Shown here: positions 24,790 to 36,232 of the stretch, piece by piece
Numbering within the stretch: position 1 is the first letter of the stretch
Layout: every line of letters begins with the position of its first letter
DNA from: Ophiosphaerella korrae
Lineage: Eukaryota; Ascomycota; Dothideomycetes; Pleosporales; Phaeosphaeriaceae
Length of the DNA stretch: 64,000 bases
Reading direction: 5' to 3'
Assembly: GCA_028456385.1 (NCBI GenBank)
Contig: JALNQF010000195.1
Span: 1-64,000 of the forward strand
The notes under the pieces: model-generated
What the model saw: the letters and a program-made list of their open reading frames with translations, nothing else
Told to the model about the DNA's origin: nothing
The model's database searches: none
Made by a program: the position numbers and the translations under genes

Positions 24790-27700
24790 GATCTTTTTAC
24801 TTTACTAGTTATCTCTACTTTAGCTACTAAGCTTACTAGTTATAATTTTTCCTAGAGAGTAAGTAATAAGCGTACTAGTAATAAGTTCTTTTACTTATAG
24901 TTATATCTTCTTAAAGAGCTATTTATAAAATTTAGCTTACTAGCTTAGTATTTTACTTTAAAATTAAAAGCTCTTAAGTATATAGCCTAGTATACTTAGT
25001 ATAAGTTTAGCTTATATATAGTATATATTAAGTATAAGTTATTATATTCTATAAGTACTTAAATTATATACTATATACTTTTAAAGTAGTATCTTTACTA
25101 TTTAAAACTATAAATAATAGTAAGAAGTTTAGTATTATATATTTTATAGTTTAATTCTACTTCTTATAGTTTTCTAGAAGTAAAAGTAACTAGATACTAT
25201 TTTCTATCTAAGTAGAGCTAAGACAAGATTCTAGAGATTATAAAAGTTAACGTATCTATCTCTAAGTAAATAAGTAGTACTAGGTTATAGTAGTATAAAA
25301 TAAGTATACTTATAAAGTATACTTTAAGTTATTTAAAAGCTTTTTATACTATACTAAGCTAATAGAATTCTTACTTCCTTTTTAATAAGTCTATAAAAGA
25401 AGCTATTTTATAAGTATATCTTTTAATAAATCTTTAGTAAAAGTTTATAAAACCTAGAAATAACTATAGTTTTTTAATACTTATAGGCTTTAGCTATTAT
25501 ATAATAGTCTTAATACACTTAAGTTTAGTACGTATACTATACTTTATTAGATATAAAAGTATATTTCTTTAGTTTTATAAAAAGTTCTACTTTTCTTAGT
25601 ACTACTAGTATAGAGTAAACAGTATACTAGTATAGTATAACGTTATTACTATAAGTATATATAAGTATATTATTAAGGTATACTATATAGATATAATCTA
25701 GGAGTCTACTAAGCGCCTTATTAATATATACTTAAAAACTAGTAGAAGTATTAGTTAGCTTAAAAGATATTACTAAGTATTTAAAATACTTATAGTAAGT
25801 ATAGAAAGTAGTTTTCTACTTATCTCCTAATTTAATTCTAATCCTATAGTAAGTATCTTTAAGATCTAAGGTAGTATAGTATTATACGCCTAATAAGTAG
25901 TCTAGCGTCTCTCTAATTAGTAAGAGTAAGTACTAATCTTTTACTATAACTAAGTTTAGGCTATAGTAGTTAATATAGAGGTATAAAGCTCTATCCTTCT
26001 TTAGAATAAAAAAGATATGTACTTTTACTAAACTATTACTATAATATATCTAGCCTTTATAGAGTATATTCTCTATATATATATAAAGTACTTTAAGCTT
26101 ATATATAAAGAGATTATAGAGTAGCTTATAAAGAAGTTCTTTTTTCTCTATTAATAAGATTACGTAATTAGAGTTCTTTAAGTAAAGTAGTATCTATATA
26201 GTAATATTATTAAATACGTTATAGTATTCTAATAAAGTATTTAGAATATATAACTCTTATACTATAAGTATAGTATAAATACGTATATTATATTCTAAGT
26301 TAATTATATTAGTTTTAAGTACTTTTAGTAAGTATAGTTCTACTTACGTTTTCTTTAAAGCCTTTATAAATTCTTTAGTTATATATAACTATACTTAAGT
26401 AATAGAAGTATATTTCTAATACTATATTTATAATCTATAGTTAAGTTATATCCTTTCTTATTTAAGAAAAAGATTTCTAAGAAAAAGTACTACTTTCTCT
26501 TTATCTACTCTATATACTATAATCTTAGACTTACGTATTACTTTATTATTATTAGTAAAGTATACCTAAAGCTTATAAGTAGTATAAGTATCTTACCTTT
26601 ATACTTTTATCTAGCCTAGTCTAGAGAGCTTAGTATTTTAGATTAGTTTTAGTTCTATTTCTACTATAGTCTACTAACTAATAAAACTAATATCTACTTA
26701 AATATTTAGAATAACCTAAAGCTTTATTTCTAGCTCTAAGCCTAAAGCTACGCTATATATATACTATATACCTAGTAAGATATTAATTACTCTATACTTT
26801 ACTATCTTAGAGCTAATAATAAAGCTAGGCCTTTTCCTATTTAGTTTATATAGACTAGAATATAGTTAAAGTTACTACTATAGTACTTACTAGTATAGTA
26901 TCTCTTTTTATAGTACTTAAAGTATTTAATAGTAAATTTATTTACTAACTTATTTTAGAAGTTCTTTATATTCTTTTTTATTTAGGCTTTTTTTAAGTTT
27001 TCTTTACTTATACTATTTATATAAAGCTCTTATAATTTTATTATATTATATAAGTTATACTTAAGTATTAAACTTAAGGTAATAAAGTCTTCTCTTATTA
27101 CTAAGACCTAATAATAGTTAGTAATTACTTTTTATAGTTTAGGCTATAGTTTTAAAAAAAAGTACTAAATCCTTTATTTTTCTATATACTAAGGAAGCTA
27201 GTCTTTAAAGATATCTAGATATCTAGTAAAAGATTTTATACTTTATTCTTTATATTAAGTAGCTATAGTATATACTATTACTACTTCTAGGCTATAGTTA
27301 ATAGAGTTAGAGAGTAGGTTTAGTAAGTACTTTTTAAAGTACTCCTAAGTAAAAAGTTTATTTATATTTAGATTATACTTAATATATATATACTATTTTT
27401 TATATAGGTTTTCTTTAAGGTATTATATAGCCTAAAGGACTTTATCTTTTTTTACTTTAAAGTCTTAGAGTATAAAGTAAAATACTATTTTATATAAGTA
27501 ATAGTACTCTTAGTATTCTTTTAGAGATTTACTTTTATATACTATAAGCTTTTTAGAGTAAAGTATATACTTTATATATATATTATTAACTAGAGAGTTT
27601 ATATTATACTTTTAAGAAGTAATAATAGTAACTTTAGAGTTATTTTTAGAGGTTATAGTATAAAAAGTAGTTTATTCTTATTCTAGATATATAATCTTAT

Positions 27701-28450
27701 CTTCTAGGGCGTAGAGTATATATAGTTAAGCTAATTTATTACGTCTAGTAGTTACTTTATAAATACGTTCTTTAATTATTACTAGTATACTTAGTATATA
27801 ACCTAGCTATATACTACTTATACTTTATATAAGGTCTTATTTAACTATTAACTATATATTTTCTTCTATTATTATAGCTTGTTATAAAGAGTATATTATT
27901 ATTATCTCTAGACTATTAGTAAAGAAGTATTATTATATTAAGAAGTAGCTAGAAGATAATAGTACTTACTATAAGCTATAGAAGATAGTAAAGAGATAAT
28001 AGATAGTATTTAATAGTACTACTAGTATCTAAGAAAGAATAATACTTACTTTACTCTCTTTATAAGTATTAAGCCTTTTATATACTTATATAGTATACTA
28101 GCTTTACTTTAGATTATAACTATATAATATTATAATCTTTAGTATATTAGCTCTACTCCTAACTTATACTAGAGTTTATAAGAGTTTTAAGTATTTAATA
28201 AACTCTTATTATATTATATTAGACTAAGAGTTAATCTTTACTTTAAAATTTTAAGTAAAAATATACTACTAACTATAAGTAAAGTATAAGCTAAGTATAG
28301 CCTTTTACTTATAAACTAATAAGTAAACTAAATAATAAAATTAAACTCTAAAATAGTATTTAAGAATCTTTATAATAAAAAATTAAAATAATTAAGTTAC
28401 TTTACTAAAAATAGTATAATTTATATATAATAACTTAATTTATAAAAAAA
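24790..28450 (-). mobile_element. Second, distinct Gypsy-like retrotransposon remnant (E5)
   Basis: This stretch does not match the E1-E4 family. On the minus strand near 26,010-25,870 it reads FILKKDRALYL followed by INYYSLNLVIVKD, a RIP-altered reverse transcriptase block (the family has a KKDGSLR and DYRxLN pattern). RNase H-like sequence follows towards 25,400. The gag side would lie near 27-28.4 kb. I could not define LTRs, so both borders are approximate. Confidence 0.65.
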
Positions 28451-29296
28451 TAAAAATAACCCCTTTTTATACTATATTAAGTAAATACCTAATCTTTATA
28501 TACTTACTTAAAGATAGTAAGCTAAAAAAGAAAGTACTAAATACTATTTAAAGAGTAAAGTATATATATAGTATATAAGTAATACTTATAAAGTTTTTAT
28601 AGAAAGTATAATTATATTAAGTATAGTACTATAATAATAAATATAAACTAGAAGTTTTTAGAAAAAAAGAGCTAGTTTTACTAAGTATAAAAAACTTAAG
28701 CTTTACTTACTAACTATATAAAAAGCTATTAGATAAGTTTATTAGACTATTTTAAGTATAAAACGTAGTAAAAATATAAGTATACTACTTACTACTACTA
28801 CTTTACTATTATATTTATAATGTATTTTATATTTTTCTTTTTAAAAGATAGAAATTTTAATTAAGTATAAAAAATAATACTTAGCTACCTAAAGTAATAA
28901 AAAAAAGAGAAAAAGTATAAGAAGTTAAAAGAATCTTAAAGAAATATAAAAAAAAATAACTAGAGTATTTTTTTAAATAGAAAAGATATAATAAATCTTA
29001 AAATATATAGACTTTTACTATAAATTTTAATAATATAAATAAACTACTTAAAGATTTTAATTTAGCTTAAAGTACTTTATACTTAAAATATACTTATAGA
29101 GTAAATAGTATAATCTAACTTTTAGCTTTATAGCTAAGTATCTATATATATATAAAATAAATAATTATACTATAAACTATTTCTCTTCTACTTATTAAAT
29201 AAGCTTAAACTACTCTTTACTTATATTTTACTTACTTTTTAAAAGTAAAACGTCTTAACCTTCTACTTTATTTTCTTTTTCTTCTTCTTTTTTTTC

Positions 29297-29438
29297 TTCT
29301 TCTTCTACTACTTCTTCTTCTACTACTTCTTCTTCTACTACTTCTTCTTCTACTACTTCTTCTTCTACTACTTCTTCTTCTACTACTTCTTCTTCTACTA
29401 CTTCTTCTTCTACTACTTCTTCTTCTACTACTTCTTTT
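29297..29438 (-). repeat. 15-bp minisatellite, about nine units
   Basis: The unit tactacttcttcttc repeats with a strict 15-bp period about nine times. On the minus strand one frame would read a Glu-Glu-Glu-Val-Val repeat, but no surrounding open frame supports a gene. Confidence 0.9.
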
Positions 29439-29478
29439 TTTTTCTTTTTCTTCTTATTCTTTTTCTTTATTACTATCC

Positions 29479-29480
<2 letters not shown>

Positions 29481-29520
<40 letters not shown>
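29481..29520 (+). repeat. (ATT)n microsatellite
   Basis: About thirteen perfect ATT triplets. Confidence 0.95.
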
Positions 29521-30434
29521 GTTTATTTTATAGAAGAGTTACTATAGTAAGCTTAAAAAGTAGTTAGTATATACTATATAGGCGTAGTATAGATAAATAT
29601 ATAATAGAGTAAAGATAGCCTAAAATCTCTATTAATACTCTAACTAAACTTTTCTACTAGGCTATAAAGCTACGCTACTTAGTTAAAATAAACTCTAAAA
29701 ATTAAAGTATAGTTATAGGTATTTAAGTAAGTACTCTTAAAAGAGTACTACTATAAGTAGTAAGGTACCTATAGTTTAATAGCTCTAAGTTAAAGGTATA
29801 CTAAGTATAAGTAAGCTTAACGCTAGTATAGTAAACCTCTAAGTTAGTCTTAAGAGTACTAGTATTAGATATAGTAGTATTATATATATTATAAAGCTTA
29901 TAAAAATAATTAATATACTTATTAAGTATAAAAAGTACTTATTTATATTAGTTAAAGCGTATATAAAGAGTATATATTATAGTTACTAAGGCGTAGCTAC
30001 TATAATTACTAGAGAAATAATACTAGTAGTAACGTTCTTCTAGCTTATTATATACTTCCTTCTAGTTAATAATACTTTAAGTATAGTATAAGTAAGTAGT
30101 ATATAAAGTATTATAATTAGTGCGCTTAGTATCTATACTCTACTTAAAAGGTTAAACTTAATAGATATTACTTTTCTTAATAAACTTTAGGTAAAGATAG
30201 TAAACTATAGTAATAATTACTAAACGTATACTACGTATACGTTAAGTATATACTATAATTAATAAGAGGATAAGTAAAATAATTATAAAAGAAAAATATT
30301 TTTTATATAAGGTCTACTAAGAGTAAACGTAATTACGTAGGTAATAATCTTTTACTTATTATTAAAATATAAATAGAATGTTGTATATAAGTATAATAAT
30401 AATAACACGCCTAATACGTAGGTATAGTACGTAA

Positions 30435-30995
30435 GGTACGCAAACACTCTTTTCCCTGTTTTCTTAAAGGTTTAGGGTTTTTATTAAGGTTGCACTTTAA
30501 GGAGCTAGCGAGGACACTAGCTAGAGGAGGAGGCTCTATAACAAGGGTTCATTAAACACTCGAGACTCTCGTGAACTCTAGTATAAGTTAGGGGTAGGGC
30601 TAATACACTAAAGATTATGACATTGTATAGTTATAATCTAAAGTAGGGCTAGTGCGCTACATAGGCGCATAAAAGGCTCGATACTTGTGAAGAGAGTAAA
30701 GCAAGTATTATTCTCCCTTAGATACTAGTAGTACTATCAAATACTATCTGTTATCCCTTCACTATCTCCTGTGGCCTACGGCAAGTACTATTGTCTTCTA
30801 GCTATGTTATGTAGCAGCTCTACTCCACTGCGCCAAACAAACCCAAAAAGGTAACCGAGTATTTAACAACGTTGAATACAGGAGTAGAACAGTATATATT
30901 GCCCAAGGGCCCTCGCCCTTGCTTGCGCTTTGCGCAGCTACGGCCTACTGCGGCCTACAGCGTGACAAGCTACCTCTTAACACTGTTTAGCTACC
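30435..30995 (+). repeat. Repeat R1 (about 370 bp, less mutated copy), interrupted by a 163-bp element
   Basis: From 30,435 the sequence aligns base for base with 31,899 onwards for about 370 bp. Where R1 has CA, R2 often has TA, so R1 is the better preserved copy. R1 is split at 30,805 by the TG...CA element and resumes at 30,968. The nature of R is unknown; it may be part of a larger transposon. A fragment also appears inverted at 40473-40503. Confidence 0.75.
30805..30967 (+). mobile_element. 163-bp TG...CA element with 5-bp target duplication AGCTA (copy A)
   Basis: It begins TGTTATGTAGCAG and ends with GCGTGACA. The same five bases AGCTA lie on each side (30800-30804 and 30968-30972). 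Short imperfect inverted termini, TG...CA ends and a 5-bp duplication fit a solo LTR or a very small LTR-type element. It is the same family as 33855-34030, 31731-31898 and 16202-16366. It has no coding capacity. Confidence 0.85.
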
Positions 30996-31730
30996 TATCT
31001 CGAGTTTAGTAGCTTAGTAAGTTAAAAGCGCTATAACATTCCTACACTCTGTTTAAAGATTCGAGCTACGTATCTTTAGATTAATTACCGAAGTACGTAC
31101 TTAGAGTTGCGATTCTATTGTAAGCTTTAAAGCTTAGCCTTTCCTTTACCTTACACGGTCACGTTTGTAGCGAGCCTTACCAGCTCCCAACGTACTAAGA
31201 GGCGTAGTAATAGCCCTTTGTATTTCCTTTTTGTTAATTAGAGATAGAGCTCAGTACTATCAGCCCTCCTTACGAGTTCGTCGAGCTAGGGGGTGTGTTG
31301 CAATGTGTTGCAATCTACGTACACACGAGCGTAGCTCAGTGCTTAGCTCAGTGCTTAGCTCAGTACGAGCGAGCCTATTAGAGCTCTCCACAGTACGAGC
31401 ATACACCGCTCTCTCAGCTCCATACAGGTATATTAGCTAGTTTGAGTAGAGCTCTCCATCGTCAATAGATCCATCAATTACTCCCTGACTACGTTTGTAC
31501 TTGCGACAGCATTGTATTAGGGCGCGCGATTCTATTTCCGGCTTTCCTAACTTACCGAGAGCCTAGCTGGCCCAGCTAAGACTAAGCCGAGATAGGGCGC
31601 CTCTAAGCCGCTGAGGACATGCGCTAGAACTATCGTGAGCTGCTAGAAGGTCTAGTATTACTGCCCGTATACGACAGAGGTCGTGCGTAGCCTAGCGCCT
31701 AAGGATATGCGCTACGAGGAAGGGGGATAT
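30996..31730. other. Balanced-composition spacer, no gene recognised
   Basis: A 69-codon frame at 31,231-31,440 contains an imperfect short tandem repeat (gcttagctcagt near 31,330-31,370) and has no family resemblance. I see no supported gene here. It is probably part of the transposon mosaic. Confidence 0.5.
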
Positions 31731-31898
31731 TGTTACGCTACGGGCCACAGTAGGCCGTAAGCTGCGCACATGCGCGAGATAAGGGCGAGGGCCCTTAGGC
31801 AATATATACTGTTCTACTCCTGTATTTCAACGTTATGAAATACTTAGTTACCTTTTTGGGTTTGTTTAGCTCAGTAGGGTAGAGCTGCAGTCTTAACA
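31731..31898 (-). mobile_element. 168-bp TG...CA element, inverted (copy C)
   Basis: It is the reverse complement of the element at 33855-34030, with ends TGTTA and TAACA. The flanks gatat and ggtac differ only by changes RIP could make (G to A, C to T), so they may be an altered 5-bp duplication. Its right end is also the start of repeat R2. Confidence 0.75.
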
Positions 31899-32290
31899 GG
31901 TACGTAAATACTCTTTTCTCCTTTTTCCTAAAGGTTTAGGGTTTTTATTAAGGTTGTACTTTAAAAGGCTAGTAAGGATACTAGCTAGAGGGGGGGCTCT
32001 ACAATAAAGGTTCTTAGAATACTTAAGACTCTTATAAACTCTAGTATAAGTTAGGAGTAAGGCTAATACATTAGAAATTATAACGTTGTATAGTTGTAGT
32101 CTAAAGTAGGGTAGATAAGCAATATAGGCGTATAAAAGGCTCTACACTTGCGAAAAGAGAAAAGCAAGTATTATTCTCTCTTAGATACTAGTAGTACCCT
32201 TGAATACTATTCGTCATCCCTTTACTATCTCCTGTGGCCCACGGCAAGTACTATTGTCTTCCGGCTACCCCTTAACATCACCACTGTCTT
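31899..32290 (+). repeat. Repeat R2, RIP-mutated duplicate of R1
   Basis: It aligns with 30435-30804 and continues past the point where R1 is interrupted. CA-to-TA and TG-to-TA differences dominate, so this copy was mutated more than R1. Confidence 0.75.
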
Positions 32291-32595
32291 CGAAGATTCC
32301 AAGGGCAACCATATCACGACCAAGCATGTTTATCCTTAGATCCACTCCTCAGGACCAGCGAGCTCTAAGAGAGAATGGCATGTCGAGCAGCAAAAAACTT
32401 TTGACAATGAGAGGAAGTTAAAAGATCTAGAGTCACAGTTTGAGTTTTTTGCTTGATGCCATGATGGAAAGCTGTTACATAGAAGCGAAACAAGGAAAGA
32501 CCCGGGGGCTATCATGACCAGATAAGCTTGTTAAGAAGCCACCGCAATGCTATGCTTCAATTTTGACACGCTGAACCTTGTACGCCAACCGTCAC
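32291..32595. other. Intergenic spacer, no gene recognised
   Basis: Composition is normal. The + frame runs on from R2 for a short distance and ends at 32,339, with no recognisable domain. It could be a non-coding tail of the repeat or of the kinase gene on the opposite strand. Confidence 0.4.
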
Positions 32596-33753
32596 TTAAG
32601 ACTTCTCATCTTCGACCCAATAATTATCCTTGACAATCTCTGACATCGTTGCTCTCTTAGCTGGATCGAGATTGGTCATCCTTAAGATCAACCTCTTTAC
32701 TTCGTCCGTGAGGTTAGGAAACACGTCCTCTGTCCAATCCGCGAAATCTCCATTCACGTCGTTCTCCTTCATTGCTTCCCATAAATCGGTCAGAAGCTCA
32801 CCAGCCTTCGCATCATCGACATGCTTTATAAGTGCATCTGGTAGCGGGCCGAAGGTCGAAAGTAGCTTGAACAAAACTACCACCTCAGGCTCAGTGTCAA
32901 GCTCCGCGAAGTTGAAGTGCAATGACTGCACTCCCGTGATGACGTAGAGACATTAGATCGGGCAGTTGATAAGCTTGTGAAGGTCTAATTGAGCACAATA
33001 CTTTCTAAGAGAGCAAAGGAGAAGACTTCAGAAGGCTTTCCTACGCCTCTTCCCAGCTGTCCTTCCGGACTACGCCACATGACGTTTCCAATCTTGTAGT
33101 TCAGTAGTTTCTCGCCTTTCAATTTCAACGCGCAGTCCATGTCGCCCAAGACTACTTTTCCCAGGTGAAATTCGTCGTTCGAGTCCACGTACCAATCCAG
33201 GAAGATATTGTCCGGTTTCACGTCTACAGTCAAATTAGCAAAGCTTTTGCCGAAGCCGGGGCGTGCAGGTTGTTTTGTACCCAGGTGGATCCAATTCTTC
33301 TCATGCATTTCAGCAAGTGTGTTTCCGATCTCCTTCAATATATTCTTCCTCGCTGTCAACGGAAGAGGAGGGTAATTCTCTACCAATGCGAGCAAATCGG
33401 TTTTGAAGTATTCGTAAACGAGAATGCTCTCTTTTCGATCTTGTCAAGATGAATGCGAAGACGGGGATGACTTTCAAACTCGGCTCGAAACTCTTGTAGA
33501 TGCTCCAAGATGGACTCTGAGACGGGCTTCACGACGTAGGGCGTCTTGTCACAGCTGGAAAAAGCGGTCAGTTTCACCCACTTTGATAAATACGCGGGAG
33601 TTTCGGAACTCACAGCGCAAGGCAGACGCTAAGTTCAGGCTTCTTGGGGTGCTGTTGGAGCACTTTTTGGAGGTTGTACTCGCGACCACTCTGCCCAACA
33701 AGCGTGGAGATCATCCTCGCAGCTTGGAAAACACGGGCCGGACGAACGATCAT
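32596..33753 (-). pseudogene. Fungal protein kinase-like gene, frameshifted
   Basis: The minus strand encodes most of a Ser/Thr-kinase-like protein. A plausible start ATG is at 33,753 (MIVRPARVFQ). One GT-AG intron lies at 33555-33613 and a second, 57 bp, at 33224-33280. Splicing the second restores the catalytic-loop motif HLDVKPDN. Further on are GDMDCA in the DFG position, a WRSPEG motif in the APE position, and RATMSEI near the C-terminus. Between DKIEKR and SILVYEY, around 33,428-33,436, the frame shifts by one base with no intron to explain it. The third junction, about 32,930-33,000, cannot be joined cleanly either. I read this as a recently inactivated kinase. A sequencing error at the frameshift is the alternative. 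Confidence 0.7.
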
Positions 33754-33849
33754 GTGAAATTCGGGACGTATCAAGCGACCTTAGTGATTTCGGGATGGGT
33801 GGGGCGTTGCGTTAACAGACATAGCTAAGGATGAAATTAATTTACCCAA

Positions 33850-34035
33850 GTAATTGTTATGTAGCAGCTCTACTCCACTGCGCCAAACAAACCCAAAAAG
33901 GTAACCGAGTATTCAACAACGTTGAATACAGGAGTAGAACAGTATATATTGCCCAAGGGCCCTCTCGCCCTTGTCTTGCGCTTTGCGCAGCTACGGCCTG
34001 CTGCGGCCTACTGCGGCCTGCAGCGTGACAGTAAT
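33850..34035 (+). mobile_element. 176-bp TG...CA element with perfect target duplication GTAAT (copy B)
   Basis: The element itself is 33855-34030 and is flanked on both sides by GTAAT (33850-33854 and 34031-34035). It is nearly unmutated and keeps CA and TG dinucleotides, unlike the RIP-altered copy at 16202-16366. The termini tgttatgtagcag and tgtcacgctgcag (the second on the opposite strand) match at 9 of 13 positions. It lies just upstream of the kinase pseudogene. Confidence 0.9.
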
Positions 34036-34319
34036 TTGCGCGAAAGAAAATAGTTAACTAGCTTAAGTTAAGCTATTATATACCTTAGCTTATTAATAAG
34101 CTTATATATACTTTTTACTTTACTAATTACTTTACTATATAGTACTTTTACTTTACTTAGTATTATAATAGTTATTTAGTTTTAGAGTTAAGTAAATACA
34201 CCTTATATAGATTATCCTGCCCTAAAAATAGAAAATATTAGGAATGACCCTAGCTTATCTATAACTTGTATACTAAGTAATAGCAAATGTCGGGAGAGGC
34301 TATATTAGGCTATATTATA
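34036..34319. other. AT-rich spacer, no gene
   Basis: This short AT-rich stretch, partly RIP-like, lies between the TG...CA element and a tandem repeat. I see no coding feature in it. Confidence 0.5.
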
Positions 34320-34404
34320 GATTGTCCTAGGGCATAGATTGTCTTAGAACACAGATTGTACTAGGACACAAGTTGTCTTAGGACACAGGCTGTCCTAGGA
34401 CATA
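34320..34404 (+). repeat. 17-bp tandem repeat, five units
   Basis: Five consecutive 17-bp units based on gattgtcctaggacaca are in exact register. The units differ at a few positions. It lies about 70 bp beyond the stop codon of the P450 gene. Confidence 0.9.
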
Positions 34405-34472
34405 GGGTTATATTAGAATTTGATCTAGAACAGAGACTCTCTCTAAAGTAGTATAAATATTTGCGTTAGATA

Positions 34473-36232
34473 TTAGGCTCTAAATGAGACTATACAGCCT
34501 CTTTGCGGAGACATAACTAAATTAAGTACTTGTTTTTCACTCCCATAATCAATAGCTTCACCTTCTGGTAGTTCTATGACCCTAAATTCCTGGAAGATGC
34601 GTACTATAGTATATGCAGCCTCAGCTAGAGCAAAATCCACTGCTCTTTGTTAGCACTCGAGAAAGTATACGCCTAAGTCTACTCACTACCAAGGCATGTA
34701 CGAGGTCCAGCTCCGAAAGGCATGTAGCTCCAATTCAAGACATTCGCATCTACTGTTAAGGATGATCGTTTTTCCCATCTTTCTGGTCGGAATGTTGTAG
34801 CATCTGTGCCAAAAAGATCTGTACGTCTGTGCAATGCGTAGGTACTAAAAACCACAGATGTTCCTTTTGGAACAAATACCAGTGCCTTTCCATATTCACC
34901 TCCGCCCACAGGGAGTGTTGTGTCTCTTAAAGCGGCCCGCAGATTAACCGGTACCAGCGGATATAGTCGGAGAGCTAACAATTCTCGTTAGTAAGCTACT
35001 CCGTTAGGTACAAGGCCGGTGCCTTATTACTCTCTTTTAGTATGTTCTGTAGATACTGCATTCCTCTAAGCTTCTCCCAAACCAATTCTGACGACTCGCC
35101 GAAGGTAGCATCAATCTCAGCACGTAACTTGTGAATCACGTCCGGATGACAGACAAGTAGGAAACTGCATGAGTCAAATGAGATTCATAAAGCAATTTAT
35201 TTACTCACAAGGTCCATGAGAGTAGAAAAGCTGTGGTATCTCTTCCTGCAGCCAGTATATTTAAAGAGTGCCCCTTGATTGTGGCCCGAGTTTTTGTAAC
35301 TCGTGCGACAGTAGACAGAAAATTGGAGCTCTCAGTTCTGGATCCACTCGCTGACAAGACTTCCAATTCACGGTCAATAATGTAGTCTGCGTAGCCATTC
35401 AAGGTCTCTCTGGCTTGACCAATATGTCTTCCTCCAAGCTAGATTGATGTGTAACTCAACAACTCCTCGCTGGCTCTTCTTTGAACAGCATCAAAAGCAT
35501 CAGCGAATTTTCGCTGTTCGGAGCCGTAAGGAGCCGAAAGGCTTCGAATTGACTGTCCAAAAACAAAGGCTGTCGTAATGTCGAGAGACATGCGGAAGAA
35601 AAGTGGCTGAAGGTCGATTGTGCCTACATCCGTACGCATTATATGAAGCAAATCGTCAACCCCCGTTTGAAAAACACTAAGTTGGTTATAATTCTTGTGC
35701 TGAAAAAGGCCTCGCATCGTTGTTCGGGAGTGCTTCCAGATCAAACCCTCTTGCGTGAAAATGCCATCTCCAACTAGAGGACGGAGAATGTTAGGCCGGG
35801 GCTGTATACTAAAATCTATCGCGAAGTCAATCTTAATATCAGATATAGGTTGGCCATGTATTGAGACCTTTGTTTAGCGTAAGTATAGCTTTGATGTTTT
35901 CGGGCTCAATCGTAGCGATGCCGAAAGATCCTAGGAGTCGATGCTCAAATGTATTTCCAGTCTGAGGAAAAAGAGCCTTTACAGCTTCCATTAATCGAAA
36001 TTCGTCTTGCGCTCGACAAAGTTGTCTGACGCGATCGATCCCGAAAGCCTTCTGGCTGCTTAATCTAGGACACGGGAGGCAGCCATACTGTAGACAGCGA
36101 TTTGTATCCCTCTGCGTAGCTTCAGTACAGCGCATGATATTGAATACATACTACTGTGTTTCTTCGGTAATATTGATACCAAAGAGCTAACAAGTAGATG
36201 CCGCACAAAGCTGTTAAGCGAATTGCATCCAT
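34473..36232 (-). pseudogene. Cytochrome P450, CYP52-like, one in-frame stop
   Basis: Six exons can be joined by GT-AG introns: 36232-36152, 36111-35868, 35815-35209, 35164-35031, 34974-34687 and 34639-34473. They total 1,521 nt, exactly 507 codons. The protein starts with a membrane anchor (MDAIRLTALCGIYLLALW). It has the I-helix AGRDTT at residues 298-303, the K-helix ExxR as ETLR at 355-358 (restored only by splicing), and the heme-binding FGAGPRTCLG with Cys449. Length and motifs fit the CYP52 clan of alkane or fatty-acid hydroxylases at the ER. Codon 234 is TAG (35439-35441), in frame with intact sequence on both sides. TAG arises from CAG or TGG by a single RIP-type change. The gene is therefore probably a young pseudogene. 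Read-through or an assembly error cannot be excluded. Confidence 0.85.

Larger units (their letters stand above)
1..30420. other. RIP-degraded AT-rich repeat block
   Basis: This whole stretch is extremely AT-rich and nearly devoid of the dinucleotides CA and TG, while CT, AG and some CG remain. That is the pattern left by CpA-to-TpA repeat-induced point mutation on both strands. All recognisable coding content is transposon-derived and full of TAA and TAG codons. The short open frames inside it are leftovers of retrotransposon sequence and not genes. The composition changes within about 100 bp near 30,420. Confidence 0.93.
28451..30434. other. AT-rich RIP sequence without identifiable genes
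   Basis: Composition is the same RIP-altered type. Apart from the two simple repeats listed separately I recognise nothing coding in it. It is probably further transposon debris. The composition shifts to balanced at the right edge, near 30,420. Confidence 0.6.

Noticed and set aside
1..30420. CRISPR-like or tandem regulatory array suggested by the recurring taatctataatctatt units
   Set aside because: The units are confined to the LTRs and vary in copy number, so they are internal LTR repeats. A CRISPR array is also not expected in a fungus.
31231..31440. 69-codon + frame rich in Arg and Ser
   Set aside because: It covers a short imperfect tandem repeat in transposon-like sequence and shows no domain.
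32148..32421. Overlapping + frames of 63 and 73 codons
   Set aside because: They begin inside repeat R2 and have no recognisable domain or clean exon structure.
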